Shown here one piece after another: positions 16,155-24,591 of a DNA stretch of 64,000 bases. The stretch is from contig CAWAKK010000010.1 of the NCBI GenBank assembly GCA_963782605.1, forward strand, positions 211,299 to 275,298, given 5' to 3'. The position numbers and the translations under genes were made by a program. The notes under the pieces were generated by a model. It saw nothing but the letters and a program-made list of their open reading frames with translations, did no database searches and was not told where the DNA came from. Numbering within the stretch: the first letter of the stretch is position 1; every line of letters begins with the position of its first letter. The DNA comes from JBDTSW01 sp963782605. GTDB taxonomy: Bacteria > Actinomycetota > Thermoleophilia > Solirubrobacterales > 70-9.

Positions 16155-16957
16155 GCGCCGCTCACCCCGGGCTTGGCTCCCGAATGGATGGCGATGATGC
16201 CACCGGCGAGCAGCAGCCAGCGGATGCGCTCGAGCTGGGCGTCATCCATGAGCTCCGCGAGCCGCTCGGGCGGCGGGAAGCTGCGGACCGACGCCGGCAG
16301 GTAGCTGTAGGCGTCGGCGTCTCCAGCAACGCTTCCGAGGAGCGGGACGACGCGGTCGAACCAAAGCGAGAAGAAGCTCGAGAGCGGTGGACGCTGAGGC
16401 TTGGTGATCTCGAGGATCACCAACAGCCCACCCGGGCGGAGCACACGGGTGAGCTCCGCAAGGCCAGCCGGCAGGTCGACGAGGTTCCGCACGCCGAAGC
16501 CCACGGTGACGGCGTCGAAGGAGTCGTTCGCGTATGGGAGCTCCAGCGCATCCGCCCATTCGAACTCGACGGGCGCGAGCCCATCGCCGGACCCGTTCGC
16601 GTCCGCTCCCCCGATGCCACCCGCTGCGAGGCGTATGTCCTCCTCCTTCGCGCGGGCCAGCTCCAGCATGCGCTCGGAGAAGTCGCACCCCACGACGCGA
16701 CCACGCGGGCCCGCACGGCGGGCCAGCTCGAAGGTGAGGTCGCCGGTGCCGCAGCAGACGTCCAGGGCGACGGCTCCGGCGTCCAGGTCCGCGAGATCCA
16801 CAGCGCGCTCGCGCCAGCGGCGATCGAGCCCCGCCGTCATCACGTGATTCATCCGGTCATAGACGCCCGCGATCCGATCGAACATCGTCTGCACCTGCGA
16901 GGAGAACTCCTCCGAGTCACGGCTGGGCCGCGCCCGCCCCGCGCCGGGGGGAACCAT
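16151..16957 (-). CDS. menG: Demethylmenaquinone methyltransferase
   Basis: The 268-residue class I SAM methyltransferase belongs to the UbiE/MenG family: MFDRIAGVYDRMNHVMTAGL near the start, SAM loop LDVCCGTGDLTFELAR, DALELPYANDSFDAVTVGFG, and VLRPGGLLVILEITKP. It methylates demethylmenaquinone to menaquinone. It sits between the cytochrome b/c gene (its start abuts that stop) and the polyprenyl synthase (ATGA overlap), tying quinone synthesis to its user. Confidence 0.93.
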   Translation of the reverse strand: MVPPGAGRARPSRDSEEFSSQVQTMFDRIAGVYDRMNHVMTAGLDRRWRERAVDLADLDAGAVALDVCCGTGDLTFELARRAGPRGRVVGCDFSERMLELARAKEEDIRLAAGGIGGADANGSGDGLAPVEFEWADALELPYANDSFDAVTVGFGVRNLVDLPAGLAELTRVLRPGGLLVILEITKPQRPPLSSFFSLWFDRVVPLLGSVAGDADAYSYLPASVRSFPPPERLAELMDDAQLERIRWLLLAGGIIAIHSGAKPGVSGA

Positions 16958-17674
16958 CTACTCGTTGTGGCCCTGGAGCGAGGCGAGGAAGTCGACGAGG
17001 GAGTCGAACTTCTCCTCCGGCAGGTCCCCGTACGGGGGCATGACCCCTGACGGGTTGACGAGCGAGCGTGCGATCGCGGCCCGTGGAAGCGTGGCCCCGA
17101 TCTCCGTCAGCTCCGGGCCGGGACCGTCGTTGCCGTTCTCCCCGAACTGGTGGCAGGCGAGACAGCCGGATTGCGCGGCCACGTCCGCGCCCGCCTGATA
17201 CTCCTCGGATATCTCGATCGAGTCGATCTCGGTCGGCGAGGCTGCCGACGCGCCCAGGTAGGTGAGAAACGCCATCGAGGTGATCGTGAGCACGGCCGCG
17301 ATCGACGCGATCGGACGCCGCTCAGGGCGCCGCTCGGGATTGCGGTCGTAGAACGGCAGCAGAAGCAGCAGGACCATGCACAGTGTCGGGATGCCCACGG
17401 TGGCGATCGGGACGAGCTCCGGCGGCTTGATCACGCGCAGCAGCTCGAAGAGGAAGAAGAAGTACCACTCGGGCCGTGGCACGTAGGTGGTGGTCGTCGG
17501 GTCGGCCTTGGGGCCCTGCTCGGCGCCGAGCACGAGCGACATGACCATGATCACGACGACGACGATGAGCGCCATCATCGAGTCCTTCGCGACGGCATAG
17601 GGGAAGAACGGCTTGCCCTTCTTCTTCAGCGCCTCGTACTCGCGAAGGTAGGCCTCCTTCTGCGCCCCGTTCAC
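16958..17674 (-). CDS. Menaquinol-cytochrome c reductase cytochrome b/c subunit (QcrC-like fusion)
   Basis: This 238-residue protein fuses a cytochrome b C-terminal domain (subunit IV type) to a cytochrome c. The first part has three membrane helices and the Qo-site motif in PRPEWYFFFLFELLRVIKP (PEWY near residue 68). After the third helix comes a monohaem domain with SGCLACHQFG (CxxCH near 173) and the axial Met probably in NPSGVMPPYG. This split-b, fused-c arrangement is like the Bacillus QcrC. It forms the bc complex with the two genes upstream. Confidence 0.9.
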   Translation of the reverse strand: MNGAQKEAYLREYEALKKKGKPFFPYAVAKDSMMALIVVVVIMVMSLVLGAEQGPKADPTTTTYVPRPEWYFFFLFELLRVIKPPELVPIATVGIPTLCMVLLLLLPFYDRNPERRPERRPIASIAAVLTITSMAFLTYLGASAASPTEIDSIEISEEYQAGADVAAQSGCLACHQFGENGNDGPGPELTEIGATLPRAAIARSLVNPSGVMPPYGDLPEEKFDSLVDFLASLQGHNE

Positions 17675-17696
17675 GAGCCCATCTCCCCACGCGGCG

Positions 17697-18485
17697 TCAT
17701 CCGACCTTCTCCTCGCGAAGCTCCTTCGGCTTCGTCTCCGTCTTCATCCAGGGTGGGGCGGTGGTCCCGAGCTTCACGACCAGGTAGAGGTGGGCGCCGA
17801 TCAGCGCGATGATCAAACCCGGGACGAGCAGCATATGAACGGCGTAGAAGCGCGAGATCGTGGTCGCCTCGAACTCGGCGCCCGCGCGCAGGAAGTCGGC
17901 CAGGTATGGCCCAGCGACGGGCCCCGAGGCCGTGATGTTGTTGGCCACGATCGTCGCCCAGAAGGAGCGCTGGTCGAACGGGAGGAGGTAGCCCGTGAGG
18001 CCCATCACGAGGGTGAGCACGAGCAACACCACCCCGATGACCCAGTTGAGCTCGCGCGGGTACTTGTAGGCGCCGAAGAAGAAGGTCCTGCCCATGTGCA
18101 GGAAGATCAGGATGATCATCACCGTGGCGCCCCACTTGTGCATGCCGCGGACGAACTCGCCCAGGAAGACGTCGTTCGTCAGGTGCGTGATCGAGGCGTA
18201 GGCCTCGGTCGCCGATGGCGTGTAGTACATCGCCAGGAAGACGCCGGTGATGGCCTGAACGACGAACGCGAACAGAGTGGCCGAACCCAAGGTGTAGAAC
18301 CAGTTCGTGCCCTTCGGGACCTTGCGGAAGAGCATCCCGGTGAGAAAGCCGGTTGCGCCGGTGCGCTCGTCGACCCAGCCGACGACGTCGGCGGGAGCCT
18401 CCTTGACCTTGTCCATCGGTCCCGCCCCGTTGCCCTCGCCGGGCTTCGACGGTCTGCGCAGCGCTTGTGGGATCAGGTTCGGCAC
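17697..18485 (-). CDS. qcrB: Menaquinol-cytochrome c reductase cytochrome b subunit (b6 type)
   Basis: This 262-residue protein is cytochrome b6-like, with four core membrane helices. Paired haem-ligand His residues are seen in FVRGMHKWGATVMIILIFLH and in FYAVHMLLVPGLIIALIGAH, and the conserved GYLLPFDQRSFWA follows helix 3. It carries the two b haems and forms the quinone sites together with the next gene. The GTG start at 18485 is two bases after the Rieske stop. Confidence 0.92.
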   Translation of the reverse strand: MPNLIPQALRRPSKPGEGNGAGPMDKVKEAPADVVGWVDERTGATGFLTGMLFRKVPKGTNWFYTLGSATLFAFVVQAITGVFLAMYYTPSATEAYASITHLTNDVFLGEFVRGMHKWGATVMIILIFLHMGRTFFFGAYKYPRELNWVIGVVLLVLTLVMGLTGYLLPFDQRSFWATIVANNITASGPVAGPYLADFLRAGAEFEATTISRFYAVHMLLVPGLIIALIGAHLYLVVKLGTTAPPWMKTETKPKELREEKVG

Positions 18486-18487
18486 GG

Positions 18488-19162
18488 TCAGCTCGGCGGG
18501 GGCGGAGCGGTGGTGGGACGGGGCGGATACAGGTACTCCCAGATGCCGCCGGTGAACTCACCCGGATCCCGTGAGCGCACTGGCTCGAGGTCGTTGGTGA
18601 CGCTGTAGCGAGGGCCGATCTCGACCGTACCGCCGGTCAGCCGGGTCTGGAAGCGGTCGAGCGGGCGTACGGGCGGGCCGCCGATGACCTGTCCCTCGAA
18701 GTCGTACACACCGCCATGACACGGGCAGATGAAGGTCGACGCGGCCTTCACGAAGCGGACCGGGCACCCGAGGTGCGCGCAGCGGGTCGAGATCGCGATG
18801 TACTCCTCCGGGTTCTCGTCGGGATTGATATCCGGGTTGCCGCGACGCACGTAGACCGTCGTCTTGCCGGCCTCGCCGATGGCGTCGACGATGGTGATGA
18901 CCACCGCCGTATACCCGAGATCCGAGAAGTCGTCAGGCGTTCCGACGCCCTCCCACTTCTCCTCGGGGGCGTCGAAGAGCGGCGCCGCGGCGAACCCCAC
19001 GCTGGCGAGCGCCACCGCTCCGAGTCCGATGCCGGCCGCCGCCTGGCCGCCGATCGCGAAGGCGGTGCGGCGGGTCATCGTCTCGCCCTCGTAGTAGCCC
19101 GCTGGGCGCGGCTTTTCGGGCGCGGCGTTCTGACCGTTCTTCTTGGAGGGAGCGTCAGCCAC
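18488..19162 (-). CDS. qcrA: Rieske iron-sulfur subunit of the bc complex
   Basis: The 224-residue protein has a twin-arginine anchor (TMTRRTAFAIGGQAAAGIG) and the 2Fe-2S motifs CAHLGC and CPCHGG, separated by about 17 residues, then GGPPVRPLDRF. It passes electrons from menaquinol to cytochrome c. GTG at 19162 overlaps the end of the gene upstream by eight bases and is preferred over a TTG at 19186. It is first of the three bc-complex genes. Confidence 0.92.
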   Translation of the reverse strand: MADAPSKKNGQNAAPEKPRPAGYYEGETMTRRTAFAIGGQAAAGIGLGAVALASVGFAAAPLFDAPEEKWEGVGTPDDFSDLGYTAVVITIVDAIGEAGKTTVYVRRGNPDINPDENPEEYIAISTRCAHLGCPVRFVKAASTFICPCHGGVYDFEGQVIGGPPVRPLDRFQTRLTGGTVEIGPRYSVTNDLEPVRSRDPGEFTGGIWEYLYPPRPTTAPPPPS

Positions 19163-19772
19163 GGGCGGAAGGTGGATCGGCCTCAAAGTCTATTGAGTTG
19201 GCGGCCTCGCCCCATGCACTCTCGAGACCCGCTCCGGAGGCGGTGTCGCGCCCGGCGGCTGCGAGCGCGCGAGCGGAATCGGCTCCCGGGCCGGAGCTTC
19301 GGAGCTGCGCCTTCGCTGCCTCGTGCGCCTCATTGGCCCCGGCACCGACAGCGCTGGCGGCGGCCAGCCACAGCGCCTTCGCCGTGGCGTCGTCGCCGTC
19401 GCCGTCGGCGTGAACCAGCGCGCTCAGGGAGATGAGATCCGCGAGCTCGCTCACCGCCTCGAGATCGCCGAGCCCGGCGAGGCGCTCCAGGCCCAGGGCG
19501 TAGAGGTGATCGCCGGCGAGGAGGGCGAGATCCGCGTCGAGCACGTCGAGGACCCGCGGCTCCCCGTAGTGAAGGAGATAACCCTCGCGGACGGCCTCGA
19601 GGACGAAGGCGTAGTCGGCCTCGGCCCCGTCGGCGCGGGGGCCCGTGGCGGCGAGAGCCCCGAGCGAGGTGTCCCCGGTGGGCTCGCGGAGGTGATCGGT
19701 GAGGAGGGTTTCGTCTTGGCGGATCGCCTGGACGAGATCATCTAGAGGAGTGAGTCGGGGCGAGGGGGCCAT
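19155..19772 (-). CDS. Conserved unknown protein leading the bc-complex operon
   Basis: The 205-residue protein is Ala/Leu/Asp-rich and mostly helical (TPLDDLVQAIRQDETLLTDH; LLAGDHLYALGLERLAGLGD). It has no signal peptide or membrane helix, and no catalytic motif was found. Its stop overlaps the Rieske start by eight bases, so it is translated with the complex. The stretch GDHLYALGLERLAG resembles helical regions of polyprenyl synthases, which might suggest a relation to prenyl or quinone metabolism, but this is weak. Confidence 0.6.
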   Translation of the reverse strand: MAPSPRLTPLDDLVQAIRQDETLLTDHLREPTGDTSLGALAATGPRADGAEADYAFVLEAVREGYLLHYGEPRVLDVLDADLALLAGDHLYALGLERLAGLGDLEAVSELADLISLSALVHADGDGDDATAKALWLAAASAVGAGANEAHEAAKAQLRSSGPGADSARALAAAGRDTASGAGLESAWGEAANSIDFEADPPSARG

Positions 19773-19844
19773 GGCGCGAGATTACTCCGGGCCGGGCCCG
19801 AGATTCCGCAGTTGTGCCGCGTACGGCGGCATGAACTCGGAAGG

Positions 19845-20447
19845 TCAGTCGGGCAGCGGCATTGCGCCCGGAGCGCGCAGGCCGTCGAGGATGATCTGCA
19901 GGTAGCGCTCCCAGCTCATCTCGAGGGGGCCGACCTTGCCCTCGACGAGCGCCCGTCCGAGGCCACAGATCAGCCCTGGGACATCCTCCCACCGGGCCTC
20001 GGGCCGAAGCTCCCCGGCCTCCTTGGCGCGGAATACGAGCTCGTCCAGGAGTTCCGGCATCCCCACTCCCTCGGCACCGGCTCGCATCATCTCGGGCCGC
20101 TCGAACATCGCCTCCGAGAGCGCCCGGTCCCGCGCCATGACCTCGGCCGAGTAGCGCATGAACCCGGCGAAGCCGTTCCACGGATCGGGATCGGCGTTGG
20201 CTTCACGCGCGGCCTGCGCAAGGCCCTCGAACCGAAGCTCGGTCAGTGCCTCCAGCAGATCGCACTTGTGGGGAAAGTGCCGATAGACGGTGCCGACCCC
20301 CACGCCCGCCCTCGCGGCGATCTGGTCCATCTGGGCGTCGTAGCCGTGCTCGGCGAAGAGCTCACGGCCGGCGTCGAGGATGCGCTGGTGGTTGCGCCGG
20401 GCGTCGGCGCGAAGCGCCGGCGCGGCTTTGATCAGGGTGGGGTTCAT
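19845..20447 (-). CDS. TetR-family transcriptional repressor
   Basis: The 200-residue regulator has the TetR helix-turn-helix: NHQRILDAGRELFAEHGYDA, then IAARAGVGVGTVYRHFPHK. The ligand domain (GFAGFMRYSAEVMARDRALS) is typical of this subgroup. ATG 20447 with an AGGA site upstream is chosen. It is divergent from the drug-efflux transporter, with two palindromes in between; it most likely represses both genes until an efflux substrate binds. Confidence 0.9.
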   Translation of the reverse strand: MNPTLIKAAPALRADARRNHQRILDAGRELFAEHGYDAQMDQIAARAGVGVGTVYRHFPHKCDLLEALTELRFEGLAQAAREANADPDPWNGFAGFMRYSAEVMARDRALSEAMFERPEMMRAGAEGVGMPELLDELVFRAKEAGELRPEARWEDVPGLICGLGRALVEGKVGPLEMSWERYLQIILDGLRAPGAMPLPD

Positions 20448-20492
20448 CGGATTCCTCTCTCCTCGTTCCGGGACCGACGACGTCACAGCAAA

Positions 20493-20544
20493 CGGAACCG
20501 CGATTCCGTATAGTGGCTTAACCAGAACCGGAACTCAGGTTCCG
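20493..20544. promoter_or_regulatory. Two TetR operator-like palindromes
   Basis: The perfect palindrome CGGAACTCAGGTTCCG (20529-20544) and the closely related CGGAACCGCGATTCCG (20493-20508) lie 36 bases apart, centre to centre, in the 130-base divergent spacer between the TetR gene and the MFS transporter. The shared half-site is CGGAAC. The arrangement fits one operator per promoter. Confidence 0.65.
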
Positions 20545-20577
20545 ATTATGTCATAAGAACCCGTCGGAGGTAGGCGC

Positions 20578-22101
20578 ATGACCACAGACAAGGCAACTCT
20601 TCAAGAACGCCGCTGGCTCGCACTCGCGTTGCTCTGCGTCGCCCAGTTCGTCGTGGTCCTCGATGCGTCGATCACCAACGTGGCGCTGCCGACCATCGGC
20701 GAGTCCCTCGGCATCTCCCAGGACAACCTCTCCTGGGTCGTGAACGCCTACGTCCTGACCTTCGGCGGTTTCCTGCTCTTGGGCGGCCGCCTCGCCGACC
20801 TTCTCGGCCGACGGCGCGTCTTCATTGCCGGGCTCATTCTCTTCGCCCTGGCATCCCTCGCCGGCGGCTTCGCCGAGTCCGAGACCGCACTCATCATCGC
20901 CCGCGCCGTACAGGGCCTCGGCGCGGCGATCCTCTCCCCCGCCGCGCTCTCAATCGTCACGACCACCTTCCGCGACGGCTCCGAGCGCAACAAGGCGCTC
21001 GGGGTGTGGGGCGCTGTGGCCGGCTCGGGCGGGGCGGCCGGCGTGCTGCTCGGCGGCGTTCTGACCGAGTACCTCGGCTGGGAATGGGTCCTGTGGGTGA
21101 ACGTGCCGATCGGGATCATCGCGGCCATGCTCGCCACGTCGCTCATCATGGAGAGCCGCTCCGAGTCCGAGACGCGGGCGTTCGACTTCGCCGGCGCGGT
21201 CAGCGTCACCGCTGGCCTGTCGCTGCTCGTCTTCGGCTTGGTCGAGGCCAACGACGCCGGCTGGGGCTCTGCCCAGACGCTCGGCGTCCTCGCGGGAGCG
21301 GTCGTCCTGCTCGCCGCCTTCGTCGCGATCGAGCTGCGCTCGAGCTCTCCGCTCATGCCCTTCTCGATCTTCCGCAACCGCACCCTCACGGGGGCGAACG
21401 TGGTCGGGATCCTGACCGGGGCCTCGCTGTTCTCGATGTTCTTCTTCATCTCCCTGTACATGCAGAACGTGCTCGGCTACAGCGCCATCAAGGCGGGGGT
21501 CTCCTACCTGCCGCTCGCGGTCACGATCATCATCGCCGCCGGCGTCGCCTCGCAGGTGGTGACCAAGATCGGCTACAAGCCGATCCTCGCCGCCGGCATG
21601 CTGCTGATCGGCGCCGGGCTCCTGTGGTTCGGGCAGATCTCGCCCGACGGCACCTACCTCAGTGACGTCCTCGGCCCCTCGCTCCTGGCGGCGGTGGGAC
21701 TCGGGTTCGCGTTCGTCCCCCAGACGATCGCCGCGGTCTCGGGGGTCGACGACCACGAGGCCGGTCTCGCCTCAGGCCTCATCAACACCTCGCAGCAGGT
21801 CGGAGGCGCGCTCGGCCTGGCGGTGCTCTCCACGATCGCCTTCCCGCAGATCGAGGACAACATTGCGGCGGCGGCTGGCGATCCGGCCGCGGTTCCGGCC
21901 ATCCTCACCGAGGGGTACGCCGACGCCTTCATGGTCGGGGCGGGGATCGCAGTGCTCGGGTTCATCGCAACGCTGGTCTTGATCCGCGGCCGCGACTCGC
22001 GCGCGCACATGGAGATCGGAGACGGGTCCGCGCCGGCCGCATCGTCGAACGGGGCGAGCCCGGAGGACCAGGCGACGAAGCGAGAGCTGGAGCGCGCCTA
22101 G
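20578..22101 (+). CDS. MFS drug-efflux transporter, DHA2 (14-helix) family
   Basis: This 507-residue transporter has motif A as GGRLADLLGRRRVF, the DHA2 start QFVVVLDASITNVALPTIG with the membrane-embedded Asp, and motif C-like GAVAGSGGAAGVLLGGVLTE. About 14 membrane helices are seen. It belongs to the EmrB/QacA group, which exports hydrophobic drugs using the proton gradient. GGAGG precedes the ATG. Control by the divergent TetR is likely. It converges with hemL with only four bases between the stops. Confidence 0.93.
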   Translation: MTTDKATLQERRWLALALLCVAQFVVVLDASITNVALPTIGESLGISQDNLSWVVNAYVLTFGGFLLLGGRLADLLGRRRVFIAGLILFALASLAGGFAESETALIIARAVQGLGAAILSPAALSIVTTTFRDGSERNKALGVWGAVAGSGGAAGVLLGGVLTEYLGWEWVLWVNVPIGIIAAMLATSLIMESRSESETRAFDFAGAVSVTAGLSLLVFGLVEANDAGWGSAQTLGVLAGAVVLLAAFVAIELRSSSPLMPFSIFRNRTLTGANVVGILTGASLFSMFFFISLYMQNVLGYSAIKAGVSYLPLAVTIIIAAGVASQVVTKIGYKPILAAGMLLIGAGLLWFGQISPDGTYLSDVLGPSLLAAVGLGFAFVPQTIAAVSGVDDHEAGLASGLINTSQQVGGALGLAVLSTIAFPQIEDNIAAAAGDPAAVPAILTEGYADAFMVGAGIAVLGFIATLVLIRGRDSRAHMEIGDGSAPAASSNGASPEDQATKRELERA

Positions 22102-22105
22102 GGGC

Positions 22106-23446
22106 CTAGTCCAGGGCAACCGCGAACGCCTCGGCTGCGGCGTGCGCGGTGTGCTCGATCGCCGCGGCGTCGTGCGCGAGGGAGACGAACCACGCCTCGA
22201 ACTGCGAGGCCGGTGGGTAGATGCCGCGCTCGAGCATCGCCCGGCAGAACCTGCCGTACGCCTCGAGGTCGCATCCTGAAGCACCGGCGAAATCGCTCAC
22301 GGGCTCGGAGCTGAAGAACGGTGTCACGAGGCCTGGGACCGATGCCACCTGGACCGGCCGGTCACCGGCTGCCTCGCGCAGCCACTCGGCCAGGGCTTCG
22401 GTGAGCTGGCCGAGCTTCTCGTACGCGGCCGAGTCGAGCTCCTCCAGCGTCGCGAGGCCAGCCGCCACCGCCAACGGGTTTCCGGAGAGGGTCCCCGCCT
22501 GGTAGACGTCCCCGGCCGGCGAGACCATGCTCATGAGCTCGCGGCTGCCACCGTAGGCGGCGAGGGGCAGGCCGCCGCCCAGCACCTTTCCCATCACGGT
22601 CAGGTCGGGCGACACCCCGTAGAGGGCCTGGGCGCCACCGCGGGAGACGCGGAACCCCGTGATCACCTCGTCGAAGACGAGGAGGGCGCCGGCGGCGTCC
22701 GCCTGCTCGCGCAGGAACTCGAGGAAGCCCTCGGCGGGCGCAACGAGGCCCATGTTGGCGGCGACCGGCTCGCACAGGATCGCCGCGATCTCATGCTCAG
22801 CGAGGGCAATGGCGAGCGGCTCCCTGGCGTTCCACGGGACGACGATCGTGTCCTCCGCAGCGCTCGCGGTAACCCCGGGGCTGGCCGGGATGCCTTGAGT
22901 GGCGAGGCCGGAGCCAGCTTCGGCCAGCAGGCCGTCGACGTGCCCGTGGTAGGCGCCCGCGAACTTCACGAGCTTGTCCCGCCCGGTGGCCGCGCGCGCG
23001 AGGCGCACCGCGCTCATCGACGCCTCGGTGCCGGAGTTCACGAGCCGCACCATCTCCACCGTCGGCACGCGGTCGCGGACCTCGGCCGCGAGGTCGACCT
23101 CGGCCTCCGTCGGCGCCCCGTAGCTCGTGCCCCGCGCCGCGGCCTCCTGCACGGCATCCACTACCGCCGGGTGGGCGTGTCCGAGGATCAGGGGACCCCA
23201 CGAGCAGACCCAGTCGACGTAGCGATGGCCGTCGGCGTCGATCAACTCGAAGCCCTCGCCGCGTTCGACGAAGATCGGATGCTCGCGGCCGATCGACCGC
23301 ATCGCCCGGACCGGCGAGTTGACGCCGCCGGGCATGAGACCGACGGCCCGGGCGTAGATCACCTCGGAGCTACGGGTGTCGAACGCCGATCCCGGCTCGT
23401 CCGGGTCGCGCGCGGGAGCATCGGGGGGCGTCGGGGTCGTGCTCAG
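22106..23446 (-). CDS. hemL: Glutamate-1-semialdehyde 2,1-aminomutase
   Basis: The PLP enzyme converts glutamate-1-semialdehyde to 5-aminolevulinate. Motifs: LMPGGVNSPVRAM, GPLILGHAHPAVVDAV, NSGTEASMSAVRLARAATG, YHGHVDGLL, VFDEVITGFRVSRGGAQ, and the PLP-binding Lys in TVMGKVLGGGLPLAAYGG. The start is uncertain: the frame meets the previous gene's stop as CTGA (a CTG at 23446, used here), while GTG at 23362 would give a protein about 28 residues shorter that lacks a little of the usual N-terminus. Confidence 0.92.
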   Translation of the reverse strand: MSTTPTPPDAPARDPDEPGSAFDTRSSEVIYARAVGLMPGGVNSPVRAMRSIGREHPIFVERGEGFELIDADGHRYVDWVCSWGPLILGHAHPAVVDAVQEAAARGTSYGAPTEAEVDLAAEVRDRVPTVEMVRLVNSGTEASMSAVRLARAATGRDKLVKFAGAYHGHVDGLLAEAGSGLATQGIPASPGVTASAAEDTIVVPWNAREPLAIALAEHEIAAILCEPVAANMGLVAPAEGFLEFLREQADAAGALLVFDEVITGFRVSRGGAQALYGVSPDLTVMGKVLGGGLPLAAYGGSRELMSMVSPAGDVYQAGTLSGNPLAVAAGLATLEELDSAAYEKLGQLTEALAEWLREAAGDRPVQVASVPGLVTPFFSSEPVSDFAGASGCDLEAYGRFCRAMLERGIYPPASQFEAWFVSLAHDAAAIEHTAHAAAEAFAVALD

Positions 23447-24591
23447 CGCGCGGCTCCGTTGCCGTTCGCGTGCGCGGCGACAGCGGCTGCCGGATCCGCC
23501 TCCCACGCCGCGTAGTCCGGGGTGAAGTACCGCAGCCGGATCTTCTTGAACTCCGTCGACGAGTAAAGGACGGCACGGTCGTCGCCGTGCAGGTCGTGCT
23601 CGTCCGCGATCGAGTCGAGGATCGCGTCGCACTCCTCCTTCGAGCGGCCGTGAGCCATGGTGAACACCGAATATGGCCAGTCGGCGTAGGTGGGACGCTC
23701 ATAGCAGTGAGAGACGCCGCGGACGGCGGCCATCCGGGTGCCCGTCTCCAGCACCTCCTCCTCCGGCACGCGCCACACGCCCATGCCGTTGGCCGAGAAC
23801 CCCGCCCGCCGGTGGTAGAGGATCGCCGCGACGCGACGCAGGATCTGGCGATCGACCATTCCCTGCAGGTGTTCGAGCAGCTCCGCGGTCGACATCCCGG
23901 CCTTCGAGGCGGCATCGTCGTAGGGCCGGTCGACGACGTCCATCGGCCCCTGCAGCGCCCTGATCACAGCGATGTCGGTGTCGTCGTAGGGCTGGGCCTC
24001 GAGCTCGCGCGGAGGCGCGGCCTCGGCGGCGGCGGCGAGGGCGTCGGTGCCCTTCTCCATCTCGAGGTTCATGTTGATCTTGAAGAGACGGAGAGTCGGC
24101 AGCTGGCGGATCGACTCCGCGCCGGTCAGCTCCTGCAGAACCTCCAACGTGGCCTCGAGCCCGAGCTCCGAGTCGGGGGGTGTGGCGATCGTGAACCAGA
24201 GGTTGAACTCGTGCGTGCGCAGGTAGTTGTGTGAGACGCCCGGGTGGGAGTTGATGATCTTGGCGGCGCGGTGGGGGTGCTCCGTGTCGACCTTTGCAGC
24301 CACCAGCATCGACGAGTAGCCCAGCGCCCGCGTGTCGAAGATCGGGGTGATCTCGCGGATGATCCGCTCGTCGACGAGGCGTCGGGTGCGCTCCATCGTG
24401 TCGTCGAGGTCGAGCTCGGCGGCGGCGGCGATCGCGACGAACGGCTCGGGGTCGAGGGGGAAGCGCGACTGCAAGAGGTTCATGAGGCGCTTGTCGGCCT
24501 CGTCGAGGGGGATGGCGGCGCCGTCCTTGCGCGAGCGCAGCTTCGGAGTAGCGCCGGCCGTGGTGATCCCGTCGCCGGTTACGCCTGCCAC
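23443..24591 (-). CDS. Fused Lrp/AsnC-type protein resembling siroheme decarboxylase AhbA-AhbB
   Basis: This 382-residue protein is two AsnC-like modules in tandem, each a helix-turn-helix followed by a ferredoxin-like domain. Module 1 contains VSHNYLRTHEFNLWFTIA and module 2 contains VSHCYERPTYADWPYSVFTM, the paired motifs of the AhbA/AhbB/NirD-L-G-H family. That family decarboxylates siroheme to didecarboxysiroheme. Usually the two are separate subunits of about 150-170 residues. The gene lies between hemB and hemL and overlaps both (GTG at 24591 inside the end of hemB). A haem-responsive regulator is the alternative; the motifs favour the enzyme family. Confidence 0.75.
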   Translation of the reverse strand: MAGVTGDGITTAGATPKLRSRKDGAAIPLDEADKRLMNLLQSRFPLDPEPFVAIAAAAELDLDDTMERTRRLVDERIIREITPIFDTRALGYSSMLVAAKVDTEHPHRAAKIINSHPGVSHNYLRTHEFNLWFTIATPPDSELGLEATLEVLQELTGAESIRQLPTLRLFKINMNLEMEKGTDALAAAAEAAPPRELEAQPYDDTDIAVIRALQGPMDVVDRPYDDAASKAGMSTAELLEHLQGMVDRQILRRVAAILYHRRAGFSANGMGVWRVPEEEVLETGTRMAAVRGVSHCYERPTYADWPYSVFTMAHGRSKEECDAILDSIADEHDLHGDDRAVLYSSTEFKKIRLRYFTPDYAAWEADPAAAVAAHANGNGAAR

